DNA of 64,000 bases from Prevotella sp. E13-17 (GTDB lineage Bacteria > Bacteroidota > Bacteroidia > Bacteroidales > Bacteroidaceae): contig NZ_CP091787.1 in NCBI RefSeq assembly GCF_022024035.1, positions 682,001 to 746,000 on the forward strand, given 5' to 3'. Positions 1 to 8,802 of the stretch are shown here, piece by piece. The translations under genes were made by a program, and so were the position numbers. Within the stretch, counting starts at the first letter, position 1. Each line of letters opens with the position of its first letter. Under the pieces are notes generated by a model. That model ran no database searches and was not told the DNA's origin. It saw nothing but the letters and a program-made list of their open reading frames with translations.

Positions 1-1
1 C

Positions 2-646
2 ATCGTCGTGAAGGCGGAGAAGAAGAAGAGACCGGAATTCGTACCAGGCGCGACAATCCAGAATATAGAATCATTTGTCGAAGTCGAAAACAACAGGGAT
101 GGCACCATCACCCTCCACATGCCTACGCTGAACCCGTCGACATACAATGTAACCGGCAGTGGTTTTAGCAATGGTGAACACACACTGCATTTCGGCTATG
201 AAAAAGGTAGTGGCACAAATATGTCCCCTATCGGAGCGAATATCATTGAATATAGCTGGGCCGGCCATACGCCTTTCAGCGAACTGGACAAAACCATTGA
301 CATTACTTCGGGGGAGCCGAGGGTGGCCATCCTGATTACAGGCCACGTACAATCTGCCACTTGTCCAGCGCCAGGCAAAGAACACTATTGGGGACTGTAC
401 CGCTACACCAACCCCGTGAAGGTGACCTACAACCTGGGCGGCGGCAGCGTCAGTGGCTCCACTGCCGACAAGGTGGAATACCTCTTCAGCGGCGATGCCC
501 TTGCCACCACTTTCGCAGCACCCACACGTGAGGGCTACACCTTCGACGGCTGGTACACCTCTGCTGAAGGCGGCACGAAACTTACCGCCAGCAACGCTAC
601 CAGTGCCACCACCATCTACGCTCACTGGAACGCGATTGCCGAGTAA
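2..646 (+). CDS. Secreted/surface protein with C-terminal InlB-type repeat (5' truncated)
   Basis: The frame is open to the window edge, so the real start is probably upstream; a GTG at 8 is the first internal start but has no signal peptide behind it. The last 75 or so residues form an InlB B-type (Listeria-Bacteroides) repeat: a V-x-Y-N-L-G-G-G opening, then the R-E-G-Y-T-F-D-G-W-Y core and an A-H-W ending. This fold is common on surface and adhesion proteins. The first two thirds are unrecognised and beta-rich. It lacks the K-G-x-Y-x-x-x-G-K-K tail seen in some later proteins. The stop codon lies in a 38-base repeat that also follows the next gene, so the neighbouring secreted genes probably arose by duplication or recombination. 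Confidence 0.75.
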   Translation: MVVKAEKKKRPEFVPGATIQNIESFVEVENNRDGTITLHMPTLNPSTYNVTGSGFSNGEHTLHFGYEKGSGTNMSPIGANIIEYSWAGHTPFSELDKTIDITSGEPRVAILITGHVQSATCPAPGKEHYWGLYRYTNPVKVTYNLGGGSVSGSTADKVEYLFSGDALATTFAAPTREGYTFDGWYTSAEGGTKLTASNATSATTIYAHWNAIAE

Positions 647-681
647 CCCCCTCTCGCGCGTATATAATATAAAAGGTATAA
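644..681 (+). repeat. 3'-flank direct repeat, copy 1
   Basis: This AT-rich segment begins with the stop codon of the first gene and recurs almost exactly after the next gene (2162-2198), with one C fewer there. Both copies carry CTCTCGCGCG followed by TATATAATATAAAAGG. Confidence 0.85.
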
Positions 682-686
682 AAGAC

Positions 687-723
687 TCTCCCCCGACCCC
701 TCCCTGTGGAGGGAGGGGAGTAG
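687..723. repeat. GC-rich palindromic intergenic repeat, copy 1
   Basis: The core 697-718 is an inverted repeat, CCCCTCCCT and AGGGAGGGG around GTGG. The same core and its GAGTAG edge recur at 3899-3923, and an opposite-facing variant lies at 3979-4013. It looks like a REP-type dispersed element; as RNA it would fold into a stable hairpin and could act as a 3'-end stabiliser between the secreted-protein genes. Confidence 0.8.
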
Positions 724-760
724 ATAGAAAAGAAAGAAAACAATTAAACGAATAAATATT

Positions 761-2164
761 ATGATACATAAATTTAGATATATATTGACGCTCGTCGCGC
801 TCTTTGCAATGACCGCGGGCGCGTGGGCACAAAGCTACGAAGCCAAAGTCTTTGACGTTCCCGCTTCGTGGGCAGAAGACCAGACTAAATTATCGGCTGC
901 CGACCTGCCGAAAGACTTTGTGCAGATAACCAAAGAAGAGGCAAAGGCGCTGGCCGTTCCAGATGGCTCTGTTATTCTCATCTATGGTTTTGAGGGCGAA
1001 AATGTTAAAGTGTTGATATTTAGTAGTGGCACTCTTGCCGATGAGGATGAAGCTCCAGAAGTCAGGGGAATGTTTAGAATGTATCAGACAGATGCTAATA
1101 TTATAATCTGCTATCCCGCCCCCGGCGGTCCCAAGGTCGCTTGGAACGCTGCAAACAAGACCGGCACCTTCACGATGCCCGGCAGCGACGTGGTGCTGAC
1201 ACCCATCTACGCCAAGACAGCCGCATTCGCCACCACGGGCACCGAGCCCGAAGTGAAGACGCTCCTGCCCGAAGCCGCTGAAGGCGTCATCGCCGGCACC
1301 GACGCATCGCTCATCGCCGAGGGCACCGGCATCGTGGCCTTCGCCGGAACGAGCACCGAGGATACGCAGGGCACGCTGATGTACGCCATCGGCACCTCAG
1401 CCACCGAGGCCCCAGCACTCACCGCATTCAGCGCCACAGTGCCCACAGCCGAGAACGTCGCTGACGACGGAGGAAATGTCTATGTATGGTACTACATCAA
1501 GGGCGTCGACGCCCCCGAGGGTGTAGCCGCCACGCTCGACAACACCTTCGAAAACACCGAGCCCGCCTGCCTCACCGTCACCGTGCTCACCAACAAGTTC
1601 GACATCACCTTCAACGCCGCCAACGCCAACACCATCGAGGCAGGCAAGGCTACCGTTACTGTAGGTGGCACAGCCGCCACCGTCACCGAGGGTAAGCTCG
1701 AGGGCGTGAAGATGGGCAGCGAGGTGAAGGTCAAAGCCAACACCGGCTACAAGTTCCGCAAGGTGGAGGTGAAGAAGGGCGGAGCGAAGCCCACGCTGGC
1801 TGCTACCTTGACCACCGCCGGCATGACCGTGAAGGTGTCATTCCTTTTGGTTGGTAACGCAGAAACCGTGAACTTCACCAGCAACGGCGACGGCACGTAC
1901 ACTAAAACGGGTGGCACAGGAACTACTGCAACTGCCCCTGACTGGATCATACAGTTGGTCGAAAATAGCGGCATGATTGTCTTCAAAGCATATCCAAACG
2001 ATGAAAATGAGAATAGCAAAACGGCATTCAAATTCAATTTCTTCCCATCGGATAATACTTATTACATGTGGGCAGGAAATGCAGCCCGAGATCTCGAACC
2101 CACCTTCACCAGCATCAGTGTGAACGACACGGCCATCGCAGTGACCGAGGCGCAGGACAACTAA
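761..2164 (+). CDS. Secreted repeat-rich protein of unknown function
   Basis: The 467-residue product starts with a clear signal peptide ending in A-W-A-Q at about residue 24, nearly the same as in the next two proteins. I do not recognise an enzyme domain. Residues about 115-360 are alanine/threonine-rich and beta-like; around 275-360 the pattern F-x-I-T-F-N-A-A-N-A-N ... G-Y-K-F-R-K-V-E-V resembles bacterial surface repeat domains. Unlike the next two proteins it has no YDLxGRK ... GKKVVxK tail and ends abruptly at E-A-Q-D-N, so it may be retained differently or have lost its tail. The following sequence repeats the 3' flank of the upstream gene. The coding sequence is rich in GCC/ACC codons. 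Probably a surface protein; function unknown. Confidence 0.8.
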   Translation: MIHKFRYILTLVALFAMTAGAWAQSYEAKVFDVPASWAEDQTKLSAADLPKDFVQITKEEAKALAVPDGSVILIYGFEGENVKVLIFSSGTLADEDEAPEVRGMFRMYQTDANIIICYPAPGGPKVAWNAANKTGTFTMPGSDVVLTPIYAKTAAFATTGTEPEVKTLLPEAAEGVIAGTDASLIAEGTGIVAFAGTSTEDTQGTLMYAIGTSATEAPALTAFSATVPTAENVADDGGNVYVWYYIKGVDAPEGVAATLDNTFENTEPACLTVTVLTNKFDITFNAANANTIEAGKATVTVGGTAATVTEGKLEGVKMGSEVKVKANTGYKFRKVEVKKGGAKPTLAATLTTAGMTVKVSFLLVGNAETVNFTSNGDGTYTKTGGTGTTATAPDWIIQLVENSGMIVFKAYPNDENENSKTAFKFNFFPSDNTYYMWAGNAARDLEPTFTSISVNDTAIAVTEAQDN

Positions 2165-2198
2165 CCCCTCTCGCGCGTATATAATATAAAAGGTATAA
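2162..2198 (+). repeat. 3'-flank direct repeat, copy 2
   Basis: Near-identical to 644-681 and again starts at a stop codon. The repeat between two unrelated reading-frame ends suggests duplication of the 3' region rather than of the whole gene. Confidence 0.85.
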
Positions 2199-2217
2199 CA
2201 TAAAAAGAATACAATAT

Positions 2218-3882
2218 ATGAAAACAATATCAAGATATATAATGACGCTCGCGCTGCTACTGACCGCAGCCACGGGCGCATGGGCACAAGGTGATTATCT
2301 TATTAATGTCGACTTCGCCTCTATTTATGATCGTATGGGAACACATTTTCGTTGTATGATTATGAATCAGATGGATCCTGAGGCAGAAATTAAAGGTACG
2401 CTCAACCTATCCGTCGATGGTGTGTCAAAGGGCAGTTTCAATGTTAATGATAACATGGTTGATGGTTTTATTGCCCCTGTAGATGCGGGAGATCATACCT
2501 GGTCTGCCGTGTTTTCTCCAGATGGAGGCGGTTCCTTTAACGGGAATGGAAATTTTACAATAGACAAATTGTCTACTTCTATCGCTTATTATGGCTCTAC
2601 TTCAATTAATATGGGTGAGGGTGAAAGTACTGAACTTGAAGTTTATGTGGCTCCTGATGGAACAGAAGGGTTAAGCTATTCATCAAGTGACGCTTCTGTT
2701 GCTTCTATATCCAAAAAGGAATATAGTAATGATACATATATTATTCAAGCTAAGGCTACAGGCACTGCAACAATTACATTTTCATTCGCAGGCAATAAAA
2801 ATTATGAAGCTGCCAAAGAAGATAAAACAATCACTGTCACCGTCTTACCAGCCCCCGTCGAGGTAACCACCAACAAGGCTGAGAACGATACCGTCTTCAC
2901 TGAGGCATCGTTCACCATGCCCGCCTTCGACGCAACGGCCGAGTACGAGCTGGTGCGCGACATGAGCGTGCAGATGACCGCCAAGATGGGCGACGGCACC
3001 GACGGCCTGCGCTACCGCGTGAAGAAGGCAGAGCAGGGCGAAGGCTATGAGCCCGCCGACATGAACATGTTGCAGGTGCTGGCACTCGTAGAAGTGTACG
3101 ACGGCATCGAGCAGAAAGACCTCACACTGGATCAGGACTACTTCTGCCGCATCTATAAGCTCGACGAGCAGACACTGCAGCCCGAAGGCGACGGCGTCAA
3201 GCTCTACGACTTCGACTTCGCCCCCGGCCTCTACGCCCTCAAGGCCTTCGCCTATGACGACAGCGACTACGCCGGCGAGACCGCCTTCTCCAACACCTTC
3301 AAGCTCTTCCAGGGCTACGAGGTAGAGGTGGCCGCCAAGGAGTTCATCACCTACTATAGGGACGAGCCCCTCTACGTGGAGGACGAGGATGCCGTGCTCT
3401 ACACCATCAGCAGCGTAAACGGCGACCAGGCCGTGCTGAGCGACAGGAGCGACGCCATGCCAAGCAACACTCCAATGCTGGTTTATAACAAGAGCAATGA
3501 GACGAAGGTCATCCTCCTCATCCCATGCGCCGAGCCCGACATGGCCATCACCGTAGCACCTGAGTTCCAGGGCACCCTGACCGGCACCACCATCGCCGCC
3601 AGCACCGAGAACGTGACCAACTACGCCTTCAACGGCAAGGCTTTCGTCTTCGTGAAGAACGACCTCGCCATCGGCGCCAACAAGGCTTGGCTGAGCGTCA
3701 ACACTGGCGTGCCCAGCGCACGAATCACGCTCGTCTTCGACGAGACCACAGGAATAAACCTCACCCCAACCCTCTCCGAAGGCGAGGGAGCATGGTACGA
3801 TCTGAACGGACGTAAGCTCGACAAGATGCCGACGAAGAAGGGCGTTTACCTCTTCAAAGGAAAGAAGGTCGTGATTAAGTAA
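2218..3882 (+). CDS. Secreted protein with Ig-like region and type IX-like C-terminal tail
   Basis: 554 residues with a signal peptide ending at about residue 24 (T-G-A-W-A-Q). Residues about 110-215 form a BIG2-like Ig domain (S-S-D-A-S-V-A-S-I ... A-T-G-T-A-T-I-T-F). The C-terminus carries the pattern T-G-I-N, then Y-D-L-N-G-R-K, then K-K-G-V-Y-L-F-K-G-K-K-V-V-I-K, which recurs on five proteins here and resembles type IX sorting domains. The linker between T-G-I-N and Y-D-L is encoded by a palindromic repeat (3757-3794). Codon use changes at about 2850: the front half is AT-rich, the back half GC-rich, suggesting a mosaic gene. Probably a cell-surface protein; ligand unknown. Confidence 0.8.
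   Translation: MKTISRYIMTLALLLTAATGAWAQGDYLINVDFASIYDRMGTHFRCMIMNQMDPEAEIKGTLNLSVDGVSKGSFNVNDNMVDGFIAPVDAGDHTWSAVFSPDGGGSFNGNGNFTIDKLSTSIAYYGSTSINMGEGESTELEVYVAPDGTEGLSYSSSDASVASISKKEYSNDTYIIQAKATGTATITFSFAGNKNYEAAKEDKTITVTVLPAPVEVTTNKAENDTVFTEASFTMPAFDATAEYELVRDMSVQMTAKMGDGTDGLRYRVKKAEQGEGYEPADMNMLQVLALVEVYDGIEQKDLTLDQDYFCRIYKLDEQTLQPEGDGVKLYDFDFAPGLYALKAFAYDDSDYAGETAFSNTFKLFQGYEVEVAAKEFITYYRDEPLYVEDEDAVLYTISSVNGDQAVLSDRSDAMPSNTPMLVYNKSNETKVILLIPCAEPDMAITVAPEFQGTLTGTTIAASTENVTNYAFNGKAFVFVKNDLAIGANKAWLSVNTGVPSARITLVFDETTGINLTPTLSEGEGAWYDLNGRKLDKMPTKKGVYLFKGKKVVIK
3757..3794. repeat. Palindromic repeat inside coding sequence (tail linker)
   Basis: CTCACCCCAACCCTCTCC followed by GAAGGCGAGGGAG forms an imperfect inverted repeat and is translated as L-T-P-T-L-S-E-G-E-G. 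The matching element at 7449-7489 occupies the equivalent place in another protein. It is related in layout to the intergenic GC-rich palindromes nearby. Confidence 0.75.
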
Positions 3883-3888
3883 AAAGAC

Positions 3889-3925
3889 CCACCCCCAACC
3901 CCTCCCTGTGGAGGGAGGGGAGTAG
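3889..3925. repeat. GC-rich palindromic intergenic repeat, copy 2
   Basis: The core 3899-3920 is identical to 697-718, with the same GAGTAG edge. It lies just after a stop codon. Confidence 0.8.
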
Positions 3926-3978
3926 TAAGAAAAGAATAATGCGTGATTGATAGTAAATAAAATACGTACAGAGTGACT

Positions 3979-4013
3979 TCCCCCTCCCTCAACAGGGAGG
4001 GACGGGGAGGGTC
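3979..4013. repeat. GC-rich palindromic intergenic repeat, copy 3 (opposite orientation)
   Basis: CCCTCCCT and AGGGAGGG around CAAC at 3982-4001, followed by GACGGGGAGGGTC. Read on the minus strand it matches the GACCC...CCCTCCCTG start of the other copies, so it is an inverted copy just upstream of the next start codon. Confidence 0.7.
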
Positions 4014-4026
4014 CTAAAATTTATAT

Positions 4027-7000
4027 ATGAATATGAAACAAAAGATATTTTCATTGCTCGTGCTGCTGGTGACGGCAGTAACGGGCGCGTGGGCGCAGAC
4101 CACCTACACCGTGGCCGGCAACAACGCAGCCATGTTTGGCTCGGTTTGGGATCCTACTTACACCGCCAATGACATGACGAAGAACGGTGATGGCACCTAC
4201 AGCATCACCTACACCAACGTCTATCTCGATGATAATGTGCTATACAAGGTCGTGAAGGATCACAGCTGGGATGAGGCATATCCTAATGTTGACCGCGTTA
4301 TCAATATCGCTAAGGCTGGCACCTACACCTTGACCATACACTTCAACCCAAATACCCATGAAGTATATGAGACGATGCCTGGCGTCGCTCCGACCTACGA
4401 CCTCAAGGTGGGCACGAACGCTCAGGGCACCGTGAAGTTCTACGTGGGCGAGAACGAGGTGACAAAGGCTGAGGAAGGCGCCACCGTAACGGTAGCGATC
4501 GAGCCCAACACGGGCTGGAGCGTAGGCGGACTGCAGGGACTGTGGTACGCCGCTGGCAGCGCCGTGAAGGCACCCAAGCGCATACAGGCTGGCGTGGATT
4601 TGCTGAAGGACTTCGAGCTGGAGCCCGTAGAGGGCAACCCCAATGCCTTCACGTTCACCATGAAGCGCGCCAACGCCGAGATCTCGGTGAGCTACCGCAA
4701 GCTGCTCACCCACACCGACATCAGCTTCGAGGACATCGCAGCCGTGACCTACACCGGTCAGGCACTGACACCCGACGTCACAGTGAAGGACGGTCAGACC
4801 GTTCTTACCAAGGACACCGACTACAGCGTGAGCTACGAGAGCAATGAGAACGCCGGCACGGGTAAGGCTACCATTGTGGGTATCGGCCTCTATAGCGGAC
4901 AGGTGGAGAAGACATTCACCATCAACAAGGCCGACATCACGCCTACGGCTCCCACTGCCATGACACAGCTGACCTACAACGGCGAGGCGCAGACGCTGGT
5001 TGCTGCCGGTAGCATTACCGGCCCAGGCAATATGGAGGCATGCGAGATGCAGTACTCGCTGGACGGACAGACCTATGCCAAGGAGCTGCCTACAGCAGTC
5101 AACGCAGGAAGCTACACCGTATTCTACAAGGTGGTGGGCGATGCCAACCACAACGGTGTGGACGCACAGTTTATCAACGTGGCCATCTACAAGGCTGCCC
5201 TGACCAACGTGCTGCTGGAGGCATCGACCCTGACCTACAACCAGCAGGAGCAGTCGCCCATCATCACCAGCGTGAAGGCCGGCACACTGGACGTTCCAGC
5301 CGAGGCCTACACCATCAGCGGCAACAAGGCCACCAACGTGGGCAACTACCTGATTGAGATTCTGCCGAAGGACGACGCACAGAACTTCGACGGCACGGCC
5401 AAGGCCCAGTGGAGCATCGTGGCTGCCAACGCCAACCTGTTCAACATCGAGCTGAGCAACTCATCGCTGGTATATAACGGCACTGAACTGAAGCCTACCG
5501 CTACCGTGAAGGACGGTGAGACCACACTGGTGGAGAACACCGACTACACTCTGGCCTACACGAACAACGTGAACGTGGGCACCGCTACCGTGACCGCAAC
5601 GGGTATTGGTAACTACAGCGGCACGAAGACGGCTACCTTCACCATTACACAGGCCGACATGGTGATTACAGCGCCTACCGTGAAGGAGGGACTCGTCTAT
5701 ACAACCCAGCCGCAGGCACTGGCCAACGCCGGCACCGTGGAGGGCGGCGAGCTGATGTACTCGCTCGACAACACGCAGTGGACCACCACCGTTCCCACTG
5801 GTACGGAGGCTAAGGAATATACCGTATATTATAAGATTGTGAACGACGCCAACCATAAGGCCGTGGAGCCGCAGCAGTTCAAGGTGACCATAGAACAGGC
5901 CACACTGACCGCCGCTCAGCTCACCGAGACGAACTTCGTCTATAACCAGCAGGAGCAGACCGTTCTGGTATCTTACGTGAACGCCGGCACCATCGTAGTG
6001 CCTGCCACCAGCTACGACGTAGAGGGCAACAAGGCCACGAACGTGGGCAACTACGAGGCTAAGATGACCGGTAAGGGTAACTTCAAGGGCGAGGTGAAGG
6101 TGCAGTGGAGCATCGTAGCCGCCAACGCCAACCTGTTCAACATTAGCCTGGGCACGACCGAGTACACCTACGACGGCACTGCCAAGACGCCAACCGTTAC
6201 TGTGAAGGACGGTTCAGCCGTCCTTGTCGAGGGCACCGACTACACCGTTGCCTACACCGCCAACACCGCTGCCGGCACGGCTACCGTAACGGCTACGGGT
6301 AAGGGCAACTACACCGGCACGCAGACGGCTACCTTCGTTATCAAGCCCGCCAAGCTGACCAGCGTAACACTGGCTCAGACAGAGTTCCAGTACAACCTGT
6401 TTACACCGGTGGCTCAGACCGCAGCCATCAGCGAAGTGAAGGCCGGCAACCTGACTGTTCCCGCCGCACAGTATGAGGTGAAGGGCAACACACAGACCGA
6501 GCCGGGCGAATACATCGTGACCGTAACGGGTAAGACTAACTTCACCGACAACGTAACGGCTAAGTTCGTGATCCTCGACCAGGTGGTTGACGGCGACGCC
6601 GAGAAGACTGAGACGGAAGAGAAGGTTGACGACATCGACATGACGGTGACCGTAGTAGATCGCAACAAGAAGGAACTGCAGATCGACGAGATTACCGAGG
6701 GTGCACCTTCGGGCGACAACCTCACCGTAACGATTCCTTCGACCGTCAATGGCTGGAACGTGGTGAGCGTAGGCGCTAACGCCATGGGCGGCATGACCAA
6801 TGTGACCGACATCATCATGCCTGACACTGAGAAGGCTATCCAGGTTGAGAAGGGCGCATTCCCCTCACTGGCTGTCATCCACACCACACTGGCTCTGCTC
6901 GACGACTATGCACTGATGGCTAGTCTGAAGGACAACTACGAGGCAACGAAGGTGCTGTGCACCGTGACTCCGGTGAACAAATTCTGGACACTGGGTACTG

Positions 7001-7578
7001 GCTGCGACGTGATTATCCCCGAGGGCATTGACGCTTATGTCGTGAAGACGAAGAACACCGCCGAGGTGGCTACCGAGATTATACCTGAGGAGATGCTGAA
7101 GAGAGGCAACGAGCGCATCATCAAGGCTAACAATGGTGTGCTGCTGCTCGGCGAGGCTGGCAAGAGCTACGACCTCTGGGCCTACAGCGGACGCATTGCC
7201 AGCGGTATGCCTGTGGCTACAAGCGACAACAAGGACTACGGCAGCGACAACTGCCTGGAGCCCGTCGTGGAGAACAAACACTACGAGAGCGGCCACTACT
7301 TCGTGCTGCAGAACAACGAGTTCCACAGCATCCTGGCAGAGGGTGACGAGGTGAAGGTACCTGCCGGCAAGGCTGTGCTCCACCTGGGTAACGACCAGGC
7401 AGGCGCTAACGCCCGTGTGCTGAAGATTGATGATGGCACAACGGGAATCAGCCTCACCCCCAACCCCTCTCCTGAAGGCGAGGGGAGCGTCTACGACATC
7501 CAGGGCCGCAAGCTGCAAGCTGCACCGACCACGAAGGGACTGTATATTGTCAACGGCAAAAAGGTCGTGGTTAAGTAG
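4027..7578 (+). CDS. Giant modular surface protein with alternating Ig-like repeats and type IX-like tail
   Basis: 1183 residues with a signal peptide ending at about residue 24; the ATG at 4033 is an equal alternative. Residues about 25-115 look like a starch-binding or X25-like beta domain. Residues about 239-855 consist of three module types: A (Y-x-G-x-x-x-x-P-x-V-T-V-K-D-G), B (M-Q-Y-S-L-D / L-M-Y-S-L-D with Y-T-V-[FY]-Y-K) and C (Y-N-Q-Q-E-Q ... A-x-N-V-G-N-Y). Their order is A-B-C-A-B-C-A-C, with the junction Q-W-S-I-V-A-A-N-A-N-L-F-N-I seen twice. Residues about 880-960 resemble a BspA-like leucine-rich segment. The tail is T-G-I-S ... Y-D-I-Q-G-R-K ... K-G-L-Y-I-V-N-G-K-K-V-V-V-K. 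Likely a surface adhesin or binding protein. Confidence 0.8.
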   Translation: MNMKQKIFSLLVLLVTAVTGAWAQTTYTVAGNNAAMFGSVWDPTYTANDMTKNGDGTYSITYTNVYLDDNVLYKVVKDHSWDEAYPNVDRVINIAKAGTYTLTIHFNPNTHEVYETMPGVAPTYDLKVGTNAQGTVKFYVGENEVTKAEEGATVTVAIEPNTGWSVGGLQGLWYAAGSAVKAPKRIQAGVDLLKDFELEPVEGNPNAFTFTMKRANAEISVSYRKLLTHTDISFEDIAAVTYTGQALTPDVTVKDGQTVLTKDTDYSVSYESNENAGTGKATIVGIGLYSGQVEKTFTINKADITPTAPTAMTQLTYNGEAQTLVAAGSITGPGNMEACEMQYSLDGQTYAKELPTAVNAGSYTVFYKVVGDANHNGVDAQFINVAIYKAALTNVLLEASTLTYNQQEQSPIITSVKAGTLDVPAEAYTISGNKATNVGNYLIEILPKDDAQNFDGTAKAQWSIVAANANLFNIELSNSSLVYNGTELKPTATVKDGETTLVENTDYTLAYTNNVNVGTATVTATGIGNYSGTKTATFTITQADMVITAPTVKEGLVYTTQPQALANAGTVEGGELMYSLDNTQWTTTVPTGTEAKEYTVYYKIVNDANHKAVEPQQFKVTIEQATLTAAQLTETNFVYNQQEQTVLVSYVNAGTIVVPATSYDVEGNKATNVGNYEAKMTGKGNFKGEVKVQWSIVAANANLFNISLGTTEYTYDGTAKTPTVTVKDGSAVLVEGTDYTVAYTANTAAGTATVTATGKGNYTGTQTATFVIKPAKLTSVTLAQTEFQYNLFTPVAQTAAISEVKAGNLTVPAAQYEVKGNTQTEPGEYIVTVTGKTNFTDNVTAKFVILDQVVDGDAEKTETEEKVDDIDMTVTVVDRNKKELQIDEITEGAPSGDNLTVTIPSTVNGWNVVSVGANAMGGMTNVTDIIMPDTEKAIQVEKGAFPSLAVIHTTLALLDDYALMASLKDNYEATKVLCTVTPVNKFWTLGTGCDVIIPEGIDAYVVKTKNTAEVATEIIPEEMLKRGNERIIKANNGVLLLGEAGKSYDLWAYSGRIASGMPVATSDNKDYGSDNCLEPVVENKHYESGHYFVLQNNEFHSILAEGDEVKVPAGKAVLHLGNDQAGANARVLKIDDGTTGISLTPNPSPEGEGSVYDIQGRKLQAAPTTKGLYIVNGKKVVVK
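7449..7489. repeat. Palindromic repeat inside coding sequence (tail linker)
   Basis: CTCACCCCCAACCCCTCTCC then TGAAGGCGAGGGGAG, an inverted repeat CCCCTC/GAGGGG translated as L-T-P-N-P-S-P-E-G-E-G-S. It sits between the T-G-I-S and Y-D-I-Q-G-R-K parts of the C-terminal tail, as at 3757-3794. Confidence 0.8.
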
Positions 7579-7579
7579 A

Positions 7580-7608
7580 TAAGAATTTAGAGTTAAGAAT
7601 TTAGAGTT
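7580..7608 (+). repeat. 14-base tandem duplication before a start codon
   Basis: TAAGAATTTAGAGT occurs twice in tandem between the stop at 7578 and the ATG at 7618. AT-rich repeats of this kind near ribosome-loading regions could vary by slippage. Confidence 0.7.
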
Positions 7609-7617
7609 AAGAAAGAT

Positions 7618-8757
7618 ATGAGTAAGAAAATATCAATTCTTGTACTGTTCTGTCTGGCGCTGACAGGTGTACAGGCGCAGACAAGAGACTCGGTGGCCTT
7701 CCAGCCCCACTGGTTCGTCCAGCCCCAGGTGGGCGTGGGCTACCATGTGGGCGAGGCTAAGTTCTCGAAGTTGCTGTCGCCTGCTGCCCAACTGAGCGTG
7801 GGCCGTCAGTTCTCACCTGTGTTCGGACTGCGCCTTGGCGCTGCCGGCTGGCAGGCCCGCAACTGGCAGACACACCCCGTGGCAGAGTATAAGTGGAACT
7901 TCGTGCAGGCCAACCTTGATGCAACGCTGTCGCTGACCAACCTCATCTGGGGCTGGGATGCCGACCGTAAGTGGAACGTCTATGGACTGGCTGGCGTGGG
8001 CTTGAACGTCGGCTTCAACAACGACGACGCCAATGCCCTGCAAGCCATCAACGAGAGCACGGGCATTCCTGCACTGACTAACGGCGGTTTCCAGAAGCTG
8101 TGGGACGGCACAAAGCTGTTCCCTGCCGGACGCATCGGTGCCGGCATCGAATATGACCTCTCTGAGCGCGTGGCTCTCGGATTGGAATACAACGCCAACG
8201 TGCTGCCCGACAAGTGGAACTCGAAGAAGGGCAAGAGCGACAATCTGGATTGGCAGCAGAACCTGCTGGTGGGCGTGAAGATAGCCCTGGGCAAGACGCG
8301 CAAACACATACTCATCGAGGAGCCTGTAGTGCCCGAGCCAGTCGTCGAGGAGAAACCCGAACCTGTGGTGGAGAAGAAACCCGAACCCGTGGTGGTGGAG
8401 AAGAAACCGGAGCCCGTGGTGATCCCCGAGATTCCCGAGATTCCCGAAGTGAAGGTGTACTTCGCTGCCAGCTCATCGCGCCTGTCTCCTGCTGAGGCAG
8501 AGAAGCTGCAGCCCGTAGTAGATTATCTGAAGCAGTATGCCGAGAAGCAGGTCACCATTTGTGGCTATGCCTCTACCGACGGCCAGAAGGCCTACAACCA
8601 GCGTTTGTCTGACCGACGTGCAAAGGCGGTTGCCCGCTGGCTCGTGGACCAGGGCATCGTTGCCGAGCGTATCACGGCCGAGGGTAAGGGCGAGATGGAC
8701 TTAGGCAGTCGCAAGGAGAGTCGCGCAGCAGCTGTGATAAGCGTGAAGAGTGAATAA
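7618..8757 (+). CDS. OmpA-family outer-membrane protein with peptidoglycan-binding domain
   Basis: 379 residues. The signal peptide ends at about residue 21 (V-Q-A-Q). Residues about 25-220 fit an eight-stranded outer-membrane barrel. Residues about 230-275 form a Pro/Glu/Val linker of repeated K-P-E-P-V-V units. The C-terminal OmpA domain (about 280-379) starts V-Y-F-A-A-S-S-S-R-L and contains G-Y-A-S-T-D-G and the N-Q-R-L-S-D-R-R-A-K-A-V helix that contacts peptidoglycan. It should tether the outer membrane to the wall. It follows the giant protein by 39 bases and may share its transcript. Confidence 0.9.
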   Translation: MSKKISILVLFCLALTGVQAQTRDSVAFQPHWFVQPQVGVGYHVGEAKFSKLLSPAAQLSVGRQFSPVFGLRLGAAGWQARNWQTHPVAEYKWNFVQANLDATLSLTNLIWGWDADRKWNVYGLAGVGLNVGFNNDDANALQAINESTGIPALTNGGFQKLWDGTKLFPAGRIGAGIEYDLSERVALGLEYNANVLPDKWNSKKGKSDNLDWQQNLLVGVKIALGKTRKHILIEEPVVPEPVVEEKPEPVVEKKPEPVVVEKKPEPVVIPEIPEIPEVKVYFAASSSRLSPAEAEKLQPVVDYLKQYAEKQVTICGYASTDGQKAYNQRLSDRRAKAVARWLVDQGIVAERITAEGKGEMDLGSRKESRAAAVISVKSE

Positions 8758-8802
8758 TCTGCTGCCGCTATTAATATAAATATAATAATCTAAAAATAAT
8801 AA

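Noticed and set aside
71..832. 253-residue minus-strand open frame at the window start
   Set aside because: It runs through a palindromic repeat and into the next gene's signal peptide on the opposite strand, with no domain.
4240..5151. 303-residue minus-strand open frame inside the giant surface protein gene
   Set aside because: It is the shadow of a repeat-rich GC-biased gene: low-complexity His/Leu/Gly composition, no domain, and it is covered by a convincing plus-strand gene.
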